Positions 32,871 to 35,755 of a stretch of 35,755 nucleotides of DNA are shown here, piece by piece. The position numbers and the translations under genes are program-made. The notes beneath the pieces are model-generated. The model did no database searches. It was not told where the DNA came from and saw only the letters and a list, made by a program, of their open reading frames with translations. The stretch's first letter is position 1, and each line of letters begins with the position of its first letter. The DNA is taken from NCBI GenBank assembly GCA_021786815.1, contig JAJYMR010000264.1, forward strand, positions 1 through 35,755, in the 5' to 3' direction. The DNA is from Deltaproteobacteria bacterium. GTDB taxonomy: Bacteria; Desulfobacterota; Binatia; Binatales; Binataceae.

Positions 32871-34163
32871 ATGACGCACAACGCGAGTGAGCAGGGAAAA
32901 GCGCGCCGGGGGACTCGCCGTCGCGGCCGGGGTGAGGGGCTGCTCCATAAACGTAAAAGTGACGGTCGATGGGAAGTACGCATCGACCTAGGACGCGGGC
33001 CTGACGGAAAGCGGAAACGCAAGAGCATATACGGGTCAACACAGGCAGCGGTCATCGAGGAACTCGATCGGTTGCGCGGGCAACTGCGTGATGGAGTGGA
33101 CCTGGCCGCGGCCGACCAAACCTTGGCGGTGTACCTGCGGCACTGGTTAAGGCAGATGCAGGCATTGTTGCGACCCCGTACGTGGGAGTCGTACACGACC
33201 ATAGTGGAGAAACACGTAGTTCCCACGCTCGGTCAGGTTAAGCTTTCTGAGCTCACGCGTCTATCTGTTGCACGGTGGTTAACAGGCCTGCATGCGAAGG
33301 GATACGCCGATCAGACGCTACGGAATTGCCGCGAAGTCGTGCGCCGTGCTCTTGCCGACGCCGTCGGCCGTGCACTCACGAGTAATCCGGCGGCAAATGT
33401 TCCGCTTCCGCGCGCGCAGCGCCCTGAGAATAGCGAAGCCGACGATGATGGCGCCGATGCGGCGGACGCAGAGGTTAACGCGCTGACGCCGGTCGAGGCG
33501 GACCAGCTCCTGAAAGCCGCTGATGAGGCCGATGGCCGATACGCCCCGCTGTTTGCAGTGACGCTAGCGCAGGGACTGCGTCGAGGAGAGGTCCTCGGGC
33601 TTAAGTGGAGCGACGTTAACTGGGAGAAGCGCACATTGCGAGTGCGGCGCGCGCTGCAGCGGGTCCGTTTGCCCGAGTCCGAGATGGTTGGTCAAAATGG
33701 GTCGCAACGGCCGCGCAGGACGAAGCTGGCTCTAACCCCGGTGAAGTCGAAGAAGAGCCGCCGTACTATACCGCTTGCGGACGTCGCCGTAGCTGCGCTT
33801 GAGGCTCGGCGCGCACGTCAGGAATCGGAGCGCATGTTAGCTCGCGATCGGTGGATCGAAACCGGGCTGATATTTGCAGCGTCCGATGGCGGACTCCCTG
33901 ACCCTTCACATGTGGACGCCGTGTTCGCGGACGCACTGGACCGGGCCAAGGTTCGGCGGATAAGGTTGCACGACCTCCGACACACGACCGCGTCTTGGCT
34001 GCTGTCCCGTGGGGTGCAATTGACGGTGGTGAGCCGGATACTGGGACACTCGACGGTGAGTATCACGGCTGACATTTACGGCCATATTTCGGAAAACGCG
34101 ATGACTCGGGCGGTCGCGGAAATTGATGCGGCGCTGGATGAGGTAAAGGGGAAACATGGATGA
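32871..34163 (+). CDS. int: Tyrosine site-specific integrase
   Basis: A 430-residue tyrosine recombinase from ATG 32871 (a TTG at 32835 is also in frame; neither has a good ribosome-binding site). The N-terminus has a basic arm-binding domain (GEGLLHKRKSDGRWEVRIDL, RKRKSIYGSTQ), then a SAM-like core-binding domain (LRPRTWESYTTIVEKHVVPT). Catalytic residues: R237 in GLRRGE, Lys near 295 (KSKKSRRT), H367 and R370 in LHDLRHT, H393 in LGHSTV and Tyr403 in DIYGH. All are present, so it looks active. An acidic insert (residues about 187-202) separates the halves. Codon use is less GC-biased at third positions than in the neighbouring metabolic genes. It overlaps the next gene by eight bases. Confidence 0.93.
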   Translation: MTHNASEQGKARRGTRRRGRGEGLLHKRKSDGRWEVRIDLGRGPDGKRKRKSIYGSTQAAVIEELDRLRGQLRDGVDLAAADQTLAVYLRHWLRQMQALLRPRTWESYTTIVEKHVVPTLGQVKLSELTRLSVARWLTGLHAKGYADQTLRNCREVVRRALADAVGRALTSNPAANVPLPRAQRPENSEADDDGADAADAEVNALTPVEADQLLKAADEADGRYAPLFAVTLAQGLRRGEVLGLKWSDVNWEKRTLRVRRALQRVRLPESEMVGQNGSQRPRRTKLALTPVKSKKSRRTIPLADVAVAALEARRARQESERMLARDRWIETGLIFAASDGGLPDPSHVDAVFADALDRAKVRRIRLHDLRHTTASWLLSRGVQLTVVSRILGHSTVSITADIYGHISENAMTRAVAEIDAALDEVKGKHG

Positions 34164-34815
34164 GCAGCTCAGGGCAGACGTGCAGGCACTTGGTTTGCCT
34201 GAGTGGATAATACACCGGATATTCCTAACGCCGGCTGAAGTCGCAGCGCTGTTCAGGGTATCGGAACAGGCGCTAAGTGATTGGCGGAAGGAAAAGGGGC
34301 GAACCGGAGGGCCGCCCTTCGTGCCCAAAGGCCGAGTCGTACGATATCCGACCAAGTTATTTGTTGCTTGGCTGCGGGACCGCCTGAAGGGAGCGATGCC
34401 GACAGGTACGGTGGTGCTGGTTCCGAGCGCTAAACCGGTGGACGTCGTTTGGCTTCATCAGGTTGCCGAGATCCTGGAGCGTGTAGTAGCCGCGCACTCC
34501 CTTCGACCGCCCCGTCTTGAGCAACTGCTGTCGGAATCCACGAAGCTCTGTGAGCTGGCGCAACTTGTGGCCGAAAGCGAGCCACGTGCGGTTGACCCGG
34601 CAACGGCCGGCGGCCTGCGACGGCGCTATCGGCGCCTGAGCAGGGTCCGCGATCGAATTCTCCGCACCTCGCGGCCGCGCCGGCGCGAGAGCCGCGCACT
34701 ATCGGTTGGCGTCAGAGTTCTAGCCCAGAAGCTCAACCGGCTTGCGAGCAACCCCGAAGTAAAGAATATCCTGACGTTGAGAGCGCTTGCCGGCGAGCAG
34801 ATCCAGGAGACCTGA
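34156..34815 (+). CDS. Helix-turn-helix protein, excisionase/AlpA-like
   Basis: A 219-residue basic protein. The first third holds a MerR/excisionase-type winged helix: LTPAEVAALFRVSEQALSDWRKEKG, PPFVPKGRVVRYPTKLFVAWL. The remainder is Leu/Arg/Glu-rich helix (LHQVAEILERVVAAH, RRRYRRLSRVRDRILR) without an assignable domain. Its ATG lies inside the last codons of the integrase gene (eight-base overlap), so both proteins are made together. That pairing suggests a recombination directionality factor or a regulator of the element, although it is longer than a typical Xis (60-100 residues). Confidence 0.7.
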   Translation: MDEQLRADVQALGLPEWIIHRIFLTPAEVAALFRVSEQALSDWRKEKGRTGGPPFVPKGRVVRYPTKLFVAWLRDRLKGAMPTGTVVLVPSAKPVDVVWLHQVAEILERVVAAHSLRPPRLEQLLSESTKLCELAQLVAESEPRAVDPATAGGLRRRYRRLSRVRDRILRTSRPRRRESRALSVGVRVLAQKLNRLASNPEVKNILTLRALAGEQIQET

Positions 34816-34979
34816 GAGCAGCTGCACCAGCACCTCTTGGCTCAAGAAGCTGCTTGCCGAGGGCGCTGTCCCTATATGATATGGGACGGAGTTTCGGCGT
34901 GTTTCCGGCGAATCGTGAATCGTGTCGCGCGCCAGTTCCGGATCGTACGGGATCCGGTGCACCTCGGATGGTTCACGGC
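34816..34979. other. Non-coding junction between the integrase module and an intron fragment
   Basis: No credible gene. An AT-richer patch near 34872-34884 (TATATGATATGGG) could be a promoter. The minus strand leaves the group II intron pattern at about 34975, so this is where the intron is broken. Confidence 0.4.
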
Positions 34980-35330
34980 GTGCGTCCTTGGACTTTCCGA
35001 CGCGGCCCACGGCTCCATCAGACGCGGGCGAGCACAGGACTCCCCGGTTCTCGTGTGAAGTGTTTCCGTACGTGCACGGGGTTTCCGACCGCGCAGGACC
35101 CAGACGCCCTCGCGATATCGATGCATCCGATGAAGCCTTCCTGTTCGCCCATGGCGTCGGCGTCCTGGAGCGATTCACTTTCGCGGCTCAATACCCGGCC
35201 CGCACGCACCCCTGTCAACGCTTCGCTGCTTCCCTTGCGGAAAACCGCGCGTGACTCGAGGGCGTCGTGGGTCGCTAGCCCTTCAACGTACGACTCTTTC
35301 ATTCGCAACACTTCGCCGGTTTATCCCGGG
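34980..35330 (-). mobile_element. Truncated group II intron, 5' (domain I) portion
   Basis: The minus strand carries a chain of sequences recalled from bacterial group II intron RNA: GGATAAACCGGCGAAGTG near 35320, AATGAAAGAGTCGTACGTTG near 35290, GCGTTGACAGGGGTGCGTGC near 35210, GGCCGGGTATTGAGCC near 35190, GCACGTACGGAAACAC near 35065 and GGGCCGCGTCGGAAAGTCC near 34990. Their translation (MKESYVEGLATHD, VRAGRVLSRE) is the familiar spurious reading of this RNA. The intron-encoded reverse transcriptase should follow leftward, but that position holds the helix-turn-helix gene. Domains V and VI were not found. The element is a non-mobile remnant. Confidence 0.72.
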
Positions 35331-35728
35331 GCACGGGGAGTTTCAAAGGCTTAATCGGGGTGATTTTCGGCTGCGCATTGACACTCGTGAGCGCAAGACG
35401 CGGAAATCGCGTTCACGCGCTCGATCTATGAAGTAGACAAGCGTCCGGTCGCGACCTTGAGAACGTGCAGCAGGACGTCGCGCCGCATCGGCACCGCTCT
35501 TTACCGCGCCTATCTGCGGCGTCTTAGCGGACCGTCTCTTGGAACACCATCGACTCCGGGTCTGTCGCTCATGGCCACTCGATCGCATACCATCCCGCAT
35601 TTCCAGAATCAGCGAGCTTTTTGATGCGTGAATTTTCCTTTTCTTAGCGTTCAGGAATTGTTGCAAGGCGAAGCTGCATTTGTTTGACTGATGCAGTCAT
35701 GCTCTCAGCCCGGAAATCCTTTCCCGCA
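35331..35728. other. Non-coding, decayed DNA at the right edge
   Basis: Nearly 400 bases without a convincing gene on either strand; open frames are short with no ribosome-binding sites. It may include the 5' end of the intron and its former insertion site, but no boundary can be drawn. Confidence 0.45.
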
Positions 35729-35753
35729 ATTGGATACCCATGGGGGATCCAAT
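35729..35753. repeat. Inverted repeat at the window edge
   Basis: ATTGGAT (35729-35735) and ATCCAAT (35747-35753) are perfect complements, with CCC/GGG pairing inside them (35737-35739 with 35742-35744). It could be a transposon end, an operator or a terminator for a gene outside the window. Confidence 0.45.
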
Positions 35754-35755
35754 GT

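Noticed and set aside
34720..35311. Two minus-strand frames that look like hypothetical proteins
   Set aside because: Their sequence is the common spurious translation of group II intron RNA, and one of them also runs antisense into the helix-turn-helix gene.

Overview
The window is GC-rich, densely packed bacterial DNA from a Gram-negative organism: it encodes an outer-membrane channel protein, a TolC/RND efflux system, lipoproteins and periplasmic cytochromes. The gene mix (atypical clade II nitrous oxide reductase cluster, PerR/rubrerythrin module, hotdog thioesterase, EthD and SDR enzymes, a selenocysteine tRNA) fits a soil or sediment lineage such as Desulfobacterota/Binatota. That placement is inference; no rRNA or marker gene is present to settle it.

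Layout: the left edge holds the first 39 codons of a NusG/RfaH-type gene running out of the window, then a large outer-membrane beta-barrel protein with a 77-bp tandem duplication upstream. Positions 2645-5758 carry a leftward module perR - rubrerythrin - two-[4Fe-4S]/CCG-type oxidoreductase - DUF3501, controlled by a promoter whose -10 lies in a Fur/PerR-like palindrome. Divergent from it is thiD, followed by a polytopic membrane protein and a small phosphatase-like protein. Positions 9120-15110 form a tight operon (TolC - adaptor - RND pump - DUF2892 protein, every junction an ATGA overlap) preceded by a 21-bp tandem repeat and an AT-rich palindrome. Two small exported proteins, a thioesterase, an EthD-like protein, PolX and an aldo/keto reductase follow.

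Positions 20124-27087 are a leftward clade II nos cluster: cytochrome c lipoprotein - nosZ - nosD - nosF - nosL - nosY - four-helix membrane protein. No nosR or nosX is seen. A second, divergent c-type cytochrome starts at 27479. The cluster supplies the N2O reductase, the copper-site assembly machinery (NosD/F/Y/L) and probable electron carriers. An SDR dehydrogenase and a glycogen phosphorylase come next.

The right end is accessory DNA. A selenocysteine tRNA gene (selC, minus strand, 32653-32748) sits between an ArsR/DUF2087 regulator and a tyrosine integrase that overlaps a small helix-turn-helix gene. Beyond these is a decayed stretch containing a minus-strand 5' fragment of a group II intron without its reverse transcriptase. 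The integrase lies on the 5' side of the tRNA, the opposite of the usual tRNA-targeted island layout, which makes the selC junction one of the most interesting points in the window.
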